DNA of 64,000 nt. It comes from Thamnaconus septentrionalis (Eukaryota > Chordata > Actinopteri > Tetraodontiformes > Monacanthidae). The notes beneath the pieces were generated by a model, which made no database searches, was not told the origin of the DNA, and worked only from the letters and a program-made list of their open reading frames with translations. Where the stretch lies: positions 16,863,989 through 16,927,988 of the forward strand of contig CM020515.1 of NCBI GenBank assembly GCA_009823395.1, in the 5' to 3' direction. Below, one piece after another: positions 1-14,090 of this stretch (positions within the stretch are counted from its first letter, which is position 1; each line of letters starts with the position of its first letter). Both the position numbers and the translations under genes were made by a program.

Positions 1-3000
1 GGGACGGACCCTCCCCGTCCAGGAGTCGAGGCTTCGGAGCAGCGACGGTGTGAAAACAGAAAATATTTTGACGTCAAAACAGAAAATATATTTTCAACGA
101 GGAAGTTTGTCCACGGCGGTGTGTCCGTGCTAATCTCGCGCTCATAACTTATGGGGAATTTCCATTTCTCAGTCCTGAGTCAGAAATGAAGCAAGGTGTG
201 CATGTGCAGGTAAGTGGGCCGTCTCTGACAGCCCACTTTTCAGTTTGATCTGAGTTCACTGACTTGACCCTTGGTGTGGTTTAAAAACTGGAAAGTCCAA
301 CTCTGTCATTTCAGTCTGCTCAGCGGCAAAGTCCACAGCTTGAAGACACAGCGTTTCTCCACACATTCCATTTCTCTTCCAACAAACTTTATTTCCTTGT
401 GGCTTTTGGAATTTTTTGGACGATTGATTGCTCGAGCACACAAACAGCAATTGCAAGCACACGCACTCAGGGCAGGCAAAATATCCGGCATTTTTTCGAG
501 ACGCACACACACCTTGTGGGACACACCCTGGGTTTCGAACGTGGGATGGAAATTACACCGTTGTGACCTCTTCCCATCGAGACACAGTTTCCACTCCAAG
601 AACTCCGACTCCAAACTTCTGATTCACTCTGAGTTGTCTTCATAATTATGTGTCGATCAAGCCTTAATGGGGTTTAACATGATACAATACATTGTCGATG
701 CTGGCTGGCTTAGGTGTTTGAGTGTGTGTGTGTGTGTGTGTGTGGTGTGTGTGTCATGCATGCCTGAGTAGCTTGTTGCTCTGTTGCCACGGCGACACAA
801 ACAAACACAGCGAGGCGGCGGTGGCACGCTTCAGCAGGTAATCGTTATGGTAGCCAGGTGACCTCTGACCCCCGGGCTTTGATCGGCTGACATATGGCAG
901 CGCCTACCTGCTGTTACCGGACTCACTGGGCCGGGTCGCGCTGTGGGATGGGCGAGCGCGTCCGCTTGCGTGAGGCCGGCAGTGGAAGGATGCAGTTTTA
1001 TGGAAGCTTTTTACTTTTTCTCTCTCATTTCCCCGAGAAGAATTAAAAGCCTGTTTGTCCTCTGCGATAACTGTGTGGGAGGCTTCACGTTATGAAGCCC
1101 CACCACTGTTTGAGGATAATCAGGAAATTCCCAATTTCTGCTGCAGCAAATATCAAGACAGTCTCTGTTACATTCAGTTATTTCCCTGTCGTCCTTAAAT
1201 TTTAAGAGCTTATTTTTTAAAGAAAAAACCAACAACTTTAAATTCTATTTGTTTTCTTTTTTCATCCTTTACGCTTATCGCTCGCACCTTCTTCCACCTC
1301 CTGTACTCGGTTGCCAGTTAAAATACTTTGACCCCCCCCCCCGATCCATTTCTCTCATGAGCGAAACATTCCAAATCGTTGCCTCTGCCTCTTCATCCTT
1401 CTCCGTTTCCTCCGTAATTCCTCTCCGACCCACTGGCATGCCTCGGCCCGGCGTCGCTCGCTGCGGCGCTGACGTTTTTTCGCTCCTCCGTCCCCGCCTG
1501 ACCATAATTGCATCCGATCCGAGCGCTTTTGGAAAGGAGTGGAGAAAAAAAAAAGGCCGCATTCCTTCCGCCATTTTTATCTCGCCGGCCGCTGCTGGGA
1601 AATCATGACAGAAAGTGTTTATTTTTTTTCTTCTCTCCATTCGCCCCTGTTCTACTATGTCATCGAGCCAACCGGCTGAGACAACAGCTGTTTGTTTTGG
1701 GAACCGACCCCGAGCTCCTGATGGACGGCCACTGCTGTCTGGACCGCCAGGCTTCGCTCGCTTGGCACTCTGTTTGGCTTTTTTTGTTTTGTGTTTTCAT
1801 CTTCCCCGCGAAGGTGTCTGCCCTCTCCAGCACCGCAGTCGCATTTCAATCCCCACTGACATGACGTGAATAGTTCCCGCATGATGTTGGCATGAATCAC
1901 GTACTGCGTGTGGACGGAGCTCCGTCCGCTTGGATTAATAAGACAATGAATGTGGCTGTGAAAAGGGAGAAGGAGGCCGGAGACGCAGGCAACAGCTGAG
2001 AAAGGCCTTTCAGTTTCTAACTTGGTCTGTCTGCTCTCGGTATGAGTGTGTGTGTGACTGTGTGTGTGTTTGTGTGTGTGTGTCCGCACTGACGCCTGGG
2101 TGCATCTGCTCTGGCCCACACCCTCATGCTGGCATTAGAACCACACGCGAGTGCAGAGTTGTGTAGTTATTTCGGCAGATCCAGACAAGCTTTATCGAGA
2201 CGTTCGGCATGTCGGAGTCAGACGGCTCGTTAGTCTCTGAGCGTCTTTCCTGTTTCCACATCTTTAATTTTCATATCCCTGGCCTCCAGTGATGCAGCCT
2301 CGCACGATTGCTGTAAACCTTATAAAAAAAAAAGGAATTTAGAATCTTGCAGGATACAACGCACACGTGTTTTAAAAGTAAAACATGCAACAAGTTACGA
2401 GGATGCATCAGTGAACACATTTTTTCTGCCTACAAGCAACACCAATGCTGAAAACTGCTGATGCCTGACTGTATTTGGTCACAGTCTCATTCACACGAGT
2501 TTCACTGCCTGTGTTAGAAACGGTCCCACTCCTCTTCAGTTCTCATTTTTTACTTTGTTCACCGCAATCGGTGACATTGCGTGCAAACGGTGCCTAACAC
2601 CCGAGCACAGAGCAATGAGGTTCGTTTTTTCTCTCGCTCTGGGTGGCTCAGGTTGGTGTCAGACAGGAAGTGGATTTTATTTCTGCTCATTCGGTGCCTT
2701 TTCTCTCACTACGCATGCTGTTTGCACCAGCCCACACAGTGTGAGCTCCAGGAAGCAGAATCAGCTGTTGACAGCAGGACTTTTAAAGTTAAGAAAGAGA
2801 AAAAAGTTCAGTTGCAATGTGTGCAATTTTTTTCCACTTCATTGAAAGAAGTTTTTCTTTTCCAAGCCAATGTTAAGGTGGAAAAGACTGTAAAGCAGCA
2901 GCCATCTCCTCCTCATTCTGCTCACATTCACTGACGTTAATTTGCTGCTTTTGGTGCCTCTATGGCCGTCGGAGTCGTTGACGACTGACTTCTCGCCCTA

Positions 3001-6000
3001 TCGCGCCTCTGTGACGCTTTTACAGGAGCACAGCACAACAAGCTGCGTAAAAAGGGGCTCATTGGGAGTCTGGAGCCGAACCCGAAACAGAGAGGCTTGC
3101 AGCCAGAAACATCCAAAGAGTCAGCTGACCGTAAGTTGCTCAACTTACTGTAAAGGTTAAGGTTAAGTTCACAAAGTCCTTATCAAGACCTTATCATATA
3201 TAACAAAGGTGCATATTAACAACCGAGCATCAGAAACCATTGTCTTATCTTTCACTGGAGGTAAATTTGATTTCTTATCGCGGAAGCGGCTCGGTTGCTT
3301 GGATCAAACCCACTTTATGGTCAGAATCCAGGTTCGGTAACGAGGCCACACACTGGCCCCACGCCAAGGCCATTTGCTGAGTGTCAGCCTCAGTTTACAG
3401 GAAAAGACAACATGGCCCCAAAGCCCATTCTGTTGTCTTATTTTTATCCCCTTGCCTTCTGTGATTTTCTCTCTTGCCAACAGGATTAGGCAACTTATCT
3501 TTTAATACTCCTCCAGCGTCAGCGCTGCACGTCATCCTGTGGCCGCGAAGCCACTGACCTACAGCTCTGCCACAGGGAGCAGCTCTCTGTTCTCTCTGTT
3601 GACCACAGTAATTGATGTGACTTAAATGCCAGCAGTTGTAGAATGAGGGGAGTAAAAAAGAAAAGAGGGAGTAGGGGATTTTGCAGGGGGGGCTAATAGT
3701 GGCGTGTTAGGCATTTAAATCAACCAGAGGCTTCAGGACCGTTTAGTTTTTATGAGGCTCCAAGACCTTTGCTGCCCCGTTCTGACAACTCTCCGATGAG
3801 GTCACCGCAAACAGACTGCAGATGGCACCAGCGTGTGACCCCGGCCCATCACTCCAAACACCCCAGAACCAAATGAATTATGGAGTGAGTGGAAGCGTGG
3901 CATCGTGGATCGAATCGGGCCCCTGTTGTAACAGTCGGCAGAGTAATTCGAAGCCTGGGCCAGCGCACAGTTCTTGGGGGCTAAAGCCAAGGCTGCTAAC
4001 CAGGGTGCTAACCAGGCACATCAGACAGAATGTTTTCCAAATCTTTTAGTTATTTTTCTCGGACGATAATTTGGGGAAAATCATCTGTTGCACTGAAGTG
4101 GAACAATCAAATCTGTTACCGCTAGTTAAGCGGTACAAGGGCCCAAGAGCTCCAGAACCCTTGAGCCCTTGAGTTCCAGAGTTCCACTTCACCGTCAAAT
4201 GACTAGCTACTGTTTATCAAGAAATGTTGCTTATTAAACAAATGTTTTCAGTGATGTTTTCTACTTCTTTTTTGAGTAAAACCGCCAGGCTCCAAAGAAC
4301 CTGCGAAAGCATTCATGCTAATCTCTTTAGCAACAGCCATTTACCCAATTTGTCCTTCCTTCCTTCTTTTTCATTTTACAGAGCTACAACAACCTCTCTC
4401 ACACCTCCAAGGATTCTGATTGGTTGCAGAATCGAACAACATGTCAATACTAGTCAGAAAATCTGTCTATTAGAGGTCGGCAAGAGGGATGGGCGAGCTT
4501 TCCGAGCTGAAACCCGAGCGATTCGGCTGCCTCGTGAGGCTAATCGGTCGCCGGCTGAGTTACAAATTGAACGACGCGCGACAGATGCGCCAGAACGGAA
4601 TCCCTGTTCAAGCAGCTAAAGAACACAGTGTACACTTATCGACTGATGCGAGACTACTAAGGAGCCATCTTGAGGCCAAACCCGCCAATTACCGTAGGAT
4701 CTTCTCGCTGCATAAACAATGGTTTACGGCTGAGAACCATAAACAGTTCATTTGCACAACACGCGGTCACACAGTGCAAGGGTTCAGCCCTTTTCTAACC
4801 AGGCTATGATTTCGTCAAGACGGTGAATTTCTCAAGACGAGGGCGACGACTTCCTCTCACGTCAGAAACCAAAAAAGGGGGAAGTTTCACTAAGGGAACA
4901 ATGAAATGTGTTACCTCTTCAAAAGCTTTCATAAACCCTGCGTGGCAGGTGTTCCACTCGAATGTCAAGACTGACGTCTGAGGAAGTCGCTCTCACCCAT
5001 CATGCCCAACATCTGTAGATCGTATATTGAGTCAACATCCTATTCTGTTAAAAATGATTGGAGTTGTGAGTTGTGATTAAATAGAAACTGATCAAAGGAA
5101 TTCTAAAAATAAAAAAACCACAGAAGAAGAGCAGAAGCAACTATGTTGTGAACATTGGCGGCTGCGAGAGAAATTAGCATGGCTGCTACAAGTGGCAGAT
5201 TCATTGGAATTAGCTAAGATCGCTCACTGTACCAATAGGTGGCCCCAAATGTCGAACGAAATGCTAAATTAGCAGTTTAAAAAAAGCCTGATTTGTCCGC
5301 TGGAATGTGAGAAAGACAAAGGTCACCTAATGACCTTCAACATTTCCCCCTCTTTGGAAGTGCTTTCCATTGGCGTTCCACCAAAAAGGATACATGAAAT
5401 AAATCCAATGGGTATGTGGATGTGGCCCGTGACACACTTAATCAGGCATTCTTTTTTCAGCGCCACCAGCCAATGGGTGGAAACGGGTCATTGTGGCCTG
5501 CGAACCGAGAGGAAATGTCTGGGCCCGTTATCGGAGAGGGACATCTAAACACAAGCACACGGACCTCTGGGCAGACTAATAAAAGAGCGCAAAGTCATGA
5601 GACAAAAACACTTACATAATGAGACCTCCACCCCACCACGCCTCACCCACCCATCTCTTTACACGCCCATGGGCTACAGAAGGGAGGAGGGAGTCGATCC
5701 TTGACAGTGTGGACAAAAGACAGGCCAGGGAAATGTAAGCATTCATCAAAGGGAGTCATCGGACCCTCCTTAAACTGGCTGCTTGTCTATCTGTGCGCCA
5801 TTGTTACTGTGTCTCTGTCACCTTGTATTACCGTATTGAAACCAGGACAGTCCTTTTATTTCACAGTTCTTTAATGAAAGGTGCGATATTATACAAACCT
5901 GTGTTGACTAATGTTGGACTTGTCAATAAGCCACCCAGAAGTCCATCTTTTTCCCCAGTTCTGCAAAACAAGGCCTTTTGTGACGTTGCAACCGTGCGTT

Positions 6001-7395
6001 GGTTTTGCCCACTGCAAACGTGTGGAAAGTGCAATCAAGTGTCAATTTGGCACAAAGCTTTTTTTCATCAAGAGGCTAATAAAGTGGGTTCAAAAAGCCA
6101 CTCATGTAAAATAAAGAGCTTTGGGACTTTCAGATGTGTTCTCTGGATCAAATCCCGACCGTTCCCGCTCGGTCGAGGTTGAGGCAACTTCTCCTTCCTC
6201 ATCACAACAACAAGACCTATTTGTTCCAGCAGCTCGGCGGAAGAGGTCGCCTGGCCCCCCTCGCGCCCTCGCAGGGGTCACGGTCGGACTTCTCATATTG
6301 ACGTTAGCCCCAGCGCGGGCTGGCAGGCTAATTCACCGGTATGTGTTTTCATGAGGGGTCTCCAGGGGCCAGGTAGAGCCCCCTCGCTAGCGTCTGAACT
6401 CTGACCCCTCCGAGGTTTTTAATGGGATGTGCTGTGGAGAAAGAGGGTCAAGGCTTCGGGGGGGCGCTTGGTTAGACTCAAGGTAACGATTTCGAGGAGG
6501 CGTCGCGGCTTATGTAACCCGGCGGCCGGACACGAATGACTCGGCAGGGCCTGAGGAATGTTCAGCTTTTCAATAGACCTCTTTTACATCAGTTGCTGTT
6601 TGGGGGCAACAAAATTAACTTTGGTGCGGCTCGGCTTGGACAATCACCAGTCTGTGCGCTATGTAACGGCAATGTAGGGCATGTGACCGGCGGCTCGCCA
6701 TGTGCTCCGCCACGGGCCGTAAAAAACCAACACAGAGGGACCTGTCATCTTCACTTCCTCTGCTTTTTTTTTTCTCTCTTCAGCCCCATTTTCCCTTCCG
6801 TCGTGCCTGAGGGGGGGGGGTTGCAAGAAAACACTCGTCCTCCACGAGGAAAACTGGCCGGTGTGAATCCAGCATCCCCCCGGTTCATGTTGAGAAACTA
6901 CAAAAGTATTGCGGACAGTGAATGAAACACCAATGACCCACGGCTGCACTTGGACAAAGGTGCAGCCCTGGACGTTGAACATTGTGATATGTTCAGAAAA
7001 GATTAATAGGGTGTAGTTGTGCGTATTAGTCAGGCAGTTACACCTCAGATCCGTTTCCATACATTGCAAATCTGCTCTGGTTTTGCATCTTGCAGCAGCT
7101 TCGCTCTCTATCTCTTGAGATTTGATCACTGTTTTTTTTTTTTTTTCAACCCCAGAACTGACACAACACTGGAATTCTTTGATTATTGCAAAGTACAAAT
7201 TTCTCACAAAACTCGGAGGTTAAGCTTAGCTCATCGACAAAAGCAAATTGCCACGACCTCAGTCTGTTGTGTGTCAGTGTTTTGTGGAGAAATCCAGACG
7301 TTTCAGTCTGTCTCGCTGGTTTCCTCTCCACAAGCTGCAAAGTGTGGTAGAAAACCGCCCCGTTCCTGTTGTTGTGCAGAACCGACTGTGGTCCG

Positions 7396-7430
<35 letters not shown>

Positions 7431-8340
7431 CGCTGTTAATGTTGTTTAATGTTGCATCTTTCCAGGCACTCACTCCTTCTTTCCCCTTTGCATCCGTCCA
7501 GGCTCAGAGCTGTATAGATAATGAGATATTTCCCGTTCGGTACGTGTCGTTTGTCACATTAGCCCGTGGCGAGGGCCATAAATTCCAATCGCTTCACCTC
7601 CACGGCTTCCTGTCAGGTGATCGTGGAATTTTTTTACCCCCCCCCCACCTTTTCACATCCGCGTCATTACCTTCCTGATGCGCTTTCATTAGAGGGCTCC
7701 CAGTTCAGAGGAACCTGCGGCTGTGGCTGCCTGCACGGAGGTAAATGGTTTTAAGGGGATGCTTCGCATTCCTCCCCAGCAGCACACACACACGTTCAGG
7801 ATGCCATCAAACGCCTCTCCCACGGATGCGGCGGAGGAGGAGGAGGAGGGAATTGCTCGCATACACCCCCCAGGGTCGGCTTCACATCCACGGCTAATTG
7901 CTGCGTGAGAGAAAACAAAGTAGGACGCACCTCGCAGGCCAAAACCGAGATGCGATCGCATACCGCCGATACCTTTGTTCGTTCCTGAAATATTTTGACT
8001 TTGTGTGTATTTGAGTTTGAAACTGTTGTTGTTAATTTATGCCTCAGTGATTTTTCTTTTTCTTATCTTACCTCTCATGAGTTATCAGTCAGATAAAAAG
8101 CAAATGTATCATATATTAGAATTATTATAGCCCCTATTCAGATTTATATTTCTCATCCCGGACTCTGACTTGGAAGATTAACTTGAAAAAAATAAATAAT
8201 AATAATAAAACACCTCAGTTAGACATTAAATTTACCATCATTACATGACACAAAAATCTTTTTTTTTAGGGAATAAATTGGAACTTTCAGTCATCGGTTG
8301 AACAAAGTGCTCATACGTCACAGACTCCACCAGTGTACCT
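1..8340. other. Upstream non-coding region, no gene recognised
   Basis: I see no exon-like segment here: the open frames are short, overlap on both strands and match no family I know. The stretch holds GT-rich tracts near 721-752 and 2045-2085, a pure (TG)n at 7397-7429 and several homopolymer runs. The frame at 4489-4809 (106 codons) is the longest without simple repeats, but it lacks recognisable domains or splice context. Conserved non-coding enhancers of the downstream kinase could lie here, but sequence alone does not show them. Confidence 0.6.
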
Positions 8341-8344
8341 GTCC

Positions 8345-8500
8345 TGCGCCAATAAGCTCCCGCTGCTCGAACCTGCGCCTCGGCCCCGCCCACCTCCCGC
8401 GCTCATTGGCCTCGTCTGGGCCGAGGGGGCGGACACCCGCCGGGGAGTTTATTGACGGGAATGTGCAGTAGCTCTCAATTCTCAAACCGACTCTCTCGCT
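8345..8500 (+). promoter_or_regulatory. Probable promoter of the stk17a-like gene
   Basis: A GC-rich island directly precedes the kinase first exon. It contains a CCAAT box (8349-8353), a GC box of the form CCCCGCCC (within 8381-8392) and an inverted CCAAT box (ATTGG, 8405-8409), followed by CpG-rich sequence into the presumed 5' UTR. The spacing suits NF-Y/Sp-type promoters. The transcription start is inferred to lie around 8440-8520 and is not directly visible. Confidence 0.5.
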
Positions 8501-8747
8501 GCGCTAACTGTGTGCGCGCGCGCCTTCACAACGCTCGTGCGCTCGCCCCTCGTCATCTCCCGGTTGTTTTTTGGACGCGTTCACGGGATTAACCGCCGAC
8601 AGTGCGACGCATCTGCTGCTCCGACCCACGCGTCTTTCTTTACGCGCTCGGTCCTTCTCCCTTTAGTCTTGCTCTCTTATGATGTCAGTGTTGACCTGAG
8701 CTGATCGTCCTGCGAGCGCCTCGCTTTGTTTTTTGGCCGGAGAAGAA

Positions 8748-8757
8748 GTATATATAC
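8748..8757 (+). promoter_or_regulatory. TATA-like palindrome 80 bp before the stk17a-like ATG
   Basis: GTATATATAC is followed by a long T/C-rich run (8758-8787). It could be an alternative TATA box giving a short leader of about 50-60 nt, or simply part of the 5' UTR of a transcript started at the upstream CpG island. Sequence cannot separate these. Confidence 0.25.
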
Positions 8758-8838
8758 ATTTTCTTTTTCTTCTTTTTTTTTTTTTTTACCACGTTAGGCG
8801 AGCGTGCGGCACTCATGCCAAACTCACACACAGCCACG

Positions 8839-11623
8839 ATGAGCAAAAACGGAGTGGTGACAGCCATCAGCAGCAGGATCAGGACGGAGCCGTTCACGGC
8901 CAATTACGATCTGGTGGGCAAGGAGCTGGGCAGGTGAGTTGTGATTGCGTCAAGCTACAAACTAATCCGCTGTTATTGTGTTTTTTGTTTGCGCAGCGAT
9001 TGGCATTTCACAGTGAAATCTCACACCAAATCTGCTAATCTCATTAGGGTTTTGTGCCCCTTCAGTGCACGTGCCGGCGTGTTAATTGAACTTTTTTTTT
9101 TCTTTTTTCTTTTTAAAAAAAAATGTTAATCGCGCATTCCGTCGACTTGCGACAAAGAGCAGATGCAGGCGCGCTTTGGCACGCGTAATGGTAATGCGCT
9201 TTTTGTCCGTAGCTGGATTAAAACCAAGACTTGAGTGAGGTTGAGGGGAACTCATGAATGAGTACAATAGCTTGTGTACATGTATGAAAAATATATTTAA
9301 AAATAAGATAAGGATATGACGGCTGTCAGGTTTCATCTGTTGCGCCACACCTGGAGTCAAAAGTGTGCTCAACCTGTACAACCTGTGCAACGCTTGGTCT
9401 TGTTTACCTGCGGGTTTTGTGCGATCTCATGCACCATGAGGTGAACTTAACCCAAACTTTGCCTCAGTATTAGATCCTCAGCAAGGTTGAGGTGAAGTGA
9501 CATGTGGTGCCTGTTGCCAGCAAGCCGAGTGTGAAGGGTTTTCTGCGTTTGGCTCCCAGTGATGTGGGCATTTGAGATGATGGTGTTTAACTCAGACTAG
9601 GACGACTTGTCTGACATTTTTGTCATGTTTTGTTTTGTTTTAATAACATAAGACTCTGCGGTTGACTTCCCGAGTTGATTTTCTTTGCCGAGTGGCTGTT
9701 TGGTTTGCGCAAGTCTGCATTTATTGCCATAATTTATGCAGTTTTCACTCAGCGTCCGTCCCTCGGATGCTAAATAAAGAGTTGCAGGAGTTGGCAGGAG
9801 CCAATTTCCCCTGTCAGACACCCTGGGACCTGCCGGGACGGCAGCCAGGACTCCTAGTTCTGAGTCGGCTCGAGACCTATAAATTCCTAAAGTGTAGGTG
9901 TAGGTCTCAACGCCTCCTTCCTCCCTCTGCCCCCCGTCACGTTTAACCCCTTCATCCTCCAACTCTCTGCGCTTTTCCTTGAGTTCCAACAGCGTCCTGA
10001 GAGATCAGGGCTCATAATCGCATTAGGTGAAAGGAATGCACATAGTTCAGCATGCCAGTAGATCAGGTACTGTGTACGTTGACCATATTTGAACTCAGTG
10101 TTGGGTGCAAAGTCTTTCTTTTTTTCATGCTTCCCGTTTCGAAAACTTGCATCGCGGGCGTCAGCCCCTTCCCTGAGACTCTTGCAAACATTTGCATTGC
10201 GAGCAACTCGAGCAGGAAGAGGAAATCGTCTTGCGTCTGCGGAATAAGCAAATGAGATGCTGGCGGAGCTGTTATTTCTCATCAGCCGTCCAGACGTGAG
10301 TCAGTGGCCTCCACTGTGAGGAGACACAACACAGGCATCCGCCAGAAGCAGGGCACTCAAATCCAATCGTCAACATCTGCAGCGACGGCTTTTTGTGTCT
10401 CAGAGTCAAACCTGACGGATAGTTTGATCTGCATAATGATGTTTGTTTGTGGGTCCGGGGCAGAACGTTGCAGAAAAGCGCTCATTGGTGCTGGTCAGAG
10501 GTCAGACTCCTCTTTTTTTCTCTCTTTCTCTCTGAGCGGCGCAAACTATGTTAAGCATCACTTTTGCAGACTGCGGTGTTGTTGTGTGCGTGTATAATCA
10601 GTGTGAAAGCGGGAGGCTGGAAGACGGCCGCATTTTGTGACCTCTGACCTCTCGTCAGCCTCTTGGGAAAAGGCCTCCCGCTGCTCCTTTACGTGTCCCC
10701 CTCCTCTTTACTTGCCATATGTAGCGGCCAGAACGTCTGAACTTGGCTAATTAAGGATGAAGGCAGCAGCGGAGGAGGGTTTTTGTTTTGTTTGGTTTTT
10801 TTGCCTTTTCACTTGTAACAATAAGTCGCCCCCTTTATTCAGAAGTGGCCAACGCTGTTGCTGCTCAGGCTGTGCAACGCTGACGCCAATCGGAGTGACG
10901 CTGTGTGGGAAAGTGACTGACCATTATTGGTGGAGACCCTCTCTGACTGACTGTTGACACTCTGCCCACTCCTGTCATCCTTTGATATCCTTTCAGACCC
11001 CAGAGCACCACATTACTCATTAAAACACTATTTGTTGTTGTTGTTTTTTCACCCACCGCTGGTTTAGCTTGTTGCTGTGGCTCCAACCTGACTGTACCAG
11101 CAGTTGACCCCACCCCCCACCCCCCACCCCACCCCCTCCCCGGCTGGCCACCCCAGCTCCGGTCAGGTGGGTGGTCTCCTCGGGGATGAGTTGTTAGCCA
11201 GCCGCTCGGCTTTTGTAGGACTGTCAAAAGAAGACGCAAGCTGGCCGATGGTCTCGCTGAGGGTCTGGGCGGAGGCGGTCGACACAATTCCATTTGTGCC
11301 CCCCTCCTCACACACACACACACACAACCCACACACTGCTGTCAGCTGTGAAGAAAAGGAGGCCTCATTATCAGGCCGGGGAGGGCCGGCCGGTGATTAT
11401 GTGGACGAGATTCTGCACACATGGGCCGTCCTGGCCAGGCCCTCCGCTGACCCCCTGGACACCTCCAGTAAGGGACGCAGGGAAACGGACAGATGTGATT
11501 GTTTCTTTTGCACCATCAGGTCTCAGCAGCTCTTGCCAAAAGCTGTCAGTCTTATCTGCCAGACTGTGTTTAAGTTATGGAGGAAATAAGGGAGGAGAAG
11601 GTGGGAAACCTCTCCCGTCCCAG

Positions 11624-11662
<39 letters not shown>

Positions 11663-13828
11663 AGTGTGTGTATGTGTGTTTTAAACAGTGGCGCTTACTC
11701 TTCTTATCTGGCGGATGGCTCGGCGGCCCCGCCCACAGCGCTGCACTCGTGGCCGTCCGGCGGGTTTTCTCTTTCAACCGTCACGCTCTGTAATCTGGGT
11801 TTCACCTAATGGCAGTTGGACGGCGGCGTGTCCAGCAAGTTTTTTTAGCCTTTCATTTTCTACAGTTTATATATAAACCCTCAGCCGTTGTGGCCGCTTG
11901 GATACTCAACAGAACAATCTACAAACCAGATTTTTTTTTTTTATTTTCATTCTCAAAAAGTCGCAATGTGGTTCTGATTGTGTTTTTTTTTCTCCTTGCC
12001 GACTCCCAGGGGAAAGTTTGCCGTGGTGAAGAAGTGCGTGGAGAAGGTCACGGGGAAGCAGTACGCCGCCAAGTGTCTGCGAAAGCGGCGGAAGGGCCAA
12101 GACTGCCGTATGGACATCCTGAACGAGATCGCCGTGCTGGAGATGGCCGAGGCCAACCCCTTCGTGGTGGCGCTGCACGAGGTCTACGAGACCAGCAGCG
12201 AGATCATCCTCGTCCTGGAGTGGTAAGACGCAAACACAGAGCTGCCATGCTGTTGTGCTCAGGGCGAGACGAGAGACGAGAGATGCGCGCAGGCCCCACT
12301 TTTGAACAGTGTGCTGAAATATGCATTCAGGCCTGTTTGATGTCACAAAGGGCACCGATACATCTCCCAGGTTTTTGGCTCCGCCCTCATTGACATGTCC
12401 CCTTCAGTAAGCTAAAACCCAGCGGTTTAGCTATGGGCTGCAAACAGAGGGCTAAATGTGGCGTTTTCTGCAGATCTGTGGACTTTTAGGACTTTTTATC
12501 AGGGAAAAAGTTCCTCAAATGGAACCTCACAGCTAACAGGCACTTCACTGAGCATTTTATGGGCTTGACACTCACTCAGTTATCCTCGCACAGCCTCACA
12601 CGTAAGAGGAAAGTTGTGGAAGTCATCTGCATCGCCTTTAAATTCCCCTCACGTCTTCAAGCGTTCAAGTGGTAGCCAGGAAAACCCCAGACGAGTCCGT
12701 TATTAGAGGGAGAGAAATCTTTTAATAATCACTCACTTTAAACTTTCCACGACCGCATTTCTTTCCCCCCGCTGAGCGAGGTTGGAATGAAAAAGGGGCT
12801 TCTGGGGGCGGCCGAGCTGCAGTATATTCTAACATATTCATTAATTCCCACTTAATAGTCGCCCACTTTTCAATTTGCGGAAAGCGTTTCTTCTGAAATC
12901 TGGCGCTGATCTGCGAAGAGACTTCCTGCGTGACGCCTGCGCCGGCCGCCTCGCTTCACTGCCGCTCTGCGAATTTGCGCTTCGTGCGTGCGCGCCCTCT
13001 GCCTTAAATGGAAATTCTCACCTCATGCGGTCTGCGGTCGCTTTTCTCGTCACGTTGCAAACTCGAGCGGTTTCTTCTTCTTCTTCTGCTCTTCTCGCGC
13101 TGAGCAGCTGTCAGGAAGCGGCAGCTTTAAATACCAACCTGGCCGAACTGCGGCGTTCTCACAGTGTGAAAATATCAGCAGACGAGCGACTCGGAGCGGG
13201 GTGGGAGCGTGAAGGGAGAAGGTGGTGGTGGGGGGAGGGGTTGATGACTACTGTGAGAACGCGTTGCTCCGGGCGTTCGGATGGTATGTTGCCTGTCAAC
13301 ACACAGGTGAGCTCGCCGGCGGCGGAGTCGCCCCCTCACAGTCCGTCTGGCTCTCGGCCTGTTGTGCCTCAGTGTCAAGAGACGCCGACGCTTGCGGAGC
13401 CTCTAATTGGGACACGCAGCCCCTTAATTAGCCGGTCCTTCCTGCGACGCTGAGACAGCTTCCAGGTTCGTCGTGCATCTTCCTCAGTCTGCAGCCAGGA
13501 AGCTGCTGCATCGTCCGCCCTCCCCTGCCGGCCGTCCTCATTCCGGCCGAACAAAGGACTGTTGCAGGCTGGGGTTGGGAGGGGGCACGGGTGCAATGTT
13601 TGACCTCTGACTCTCACTCTGAAGTGTGAAAAGGGAAGTCGCACAACCGCTCGCCCCCCTGCATGTCTGCAGTGAAAACATGACACGAGGTCAGTCCACG
13701 ACGGACTCCCGGTTCCCCTTTTCTCTTTTCTCTTTAAATAAAAACGAGGTTGCGGCGGTGAGACCAAGAATGTCGTTTGGCACTGATGCACGTGCAAAAA
13801 ATCTACAATGCACGACTCTAATCAGATA

Positions 13829-13874
<46 letters not shown>

Positions 13875-14052
13875 GGCTCTGGCCTCGATGCAGAGATGCG
13901 TCTGCAGACTGACTGAACTCAGCAGAAGTTTCATGACTGGCAAAGCATTTTCCATTTCCTGTGGGTTTCTTTTTAAAATGCAAGCAGCAAAACGAGGCTC
14001 CCAGAAGTAGCACACCGCCGGGCTGATTTTACACCATGCTTAGACCCAAAGC

Positions 14053-14090
<38 letters not shown>

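Noticed and set aside
4489..4809. 106-codon open frame in the upstream region
   Set aside because: No recognisable domain, no promoter or splice context, and overlapping frames of similar quality occur nearby. A chance frame is more likely.
5985..6060. Possible seventh copy of the dispersed repeat (CCTTTTGTGACGTTGCAA and a nearby CACTGCAAACG)
   Set aside because: Both anchors match too poorly to separate from chance.
13818..14015. Minus-strand frames with poly-Leu or poly-Ala
   Set aside because: They come from the (AGC)14 repeat inside a kinase intron.
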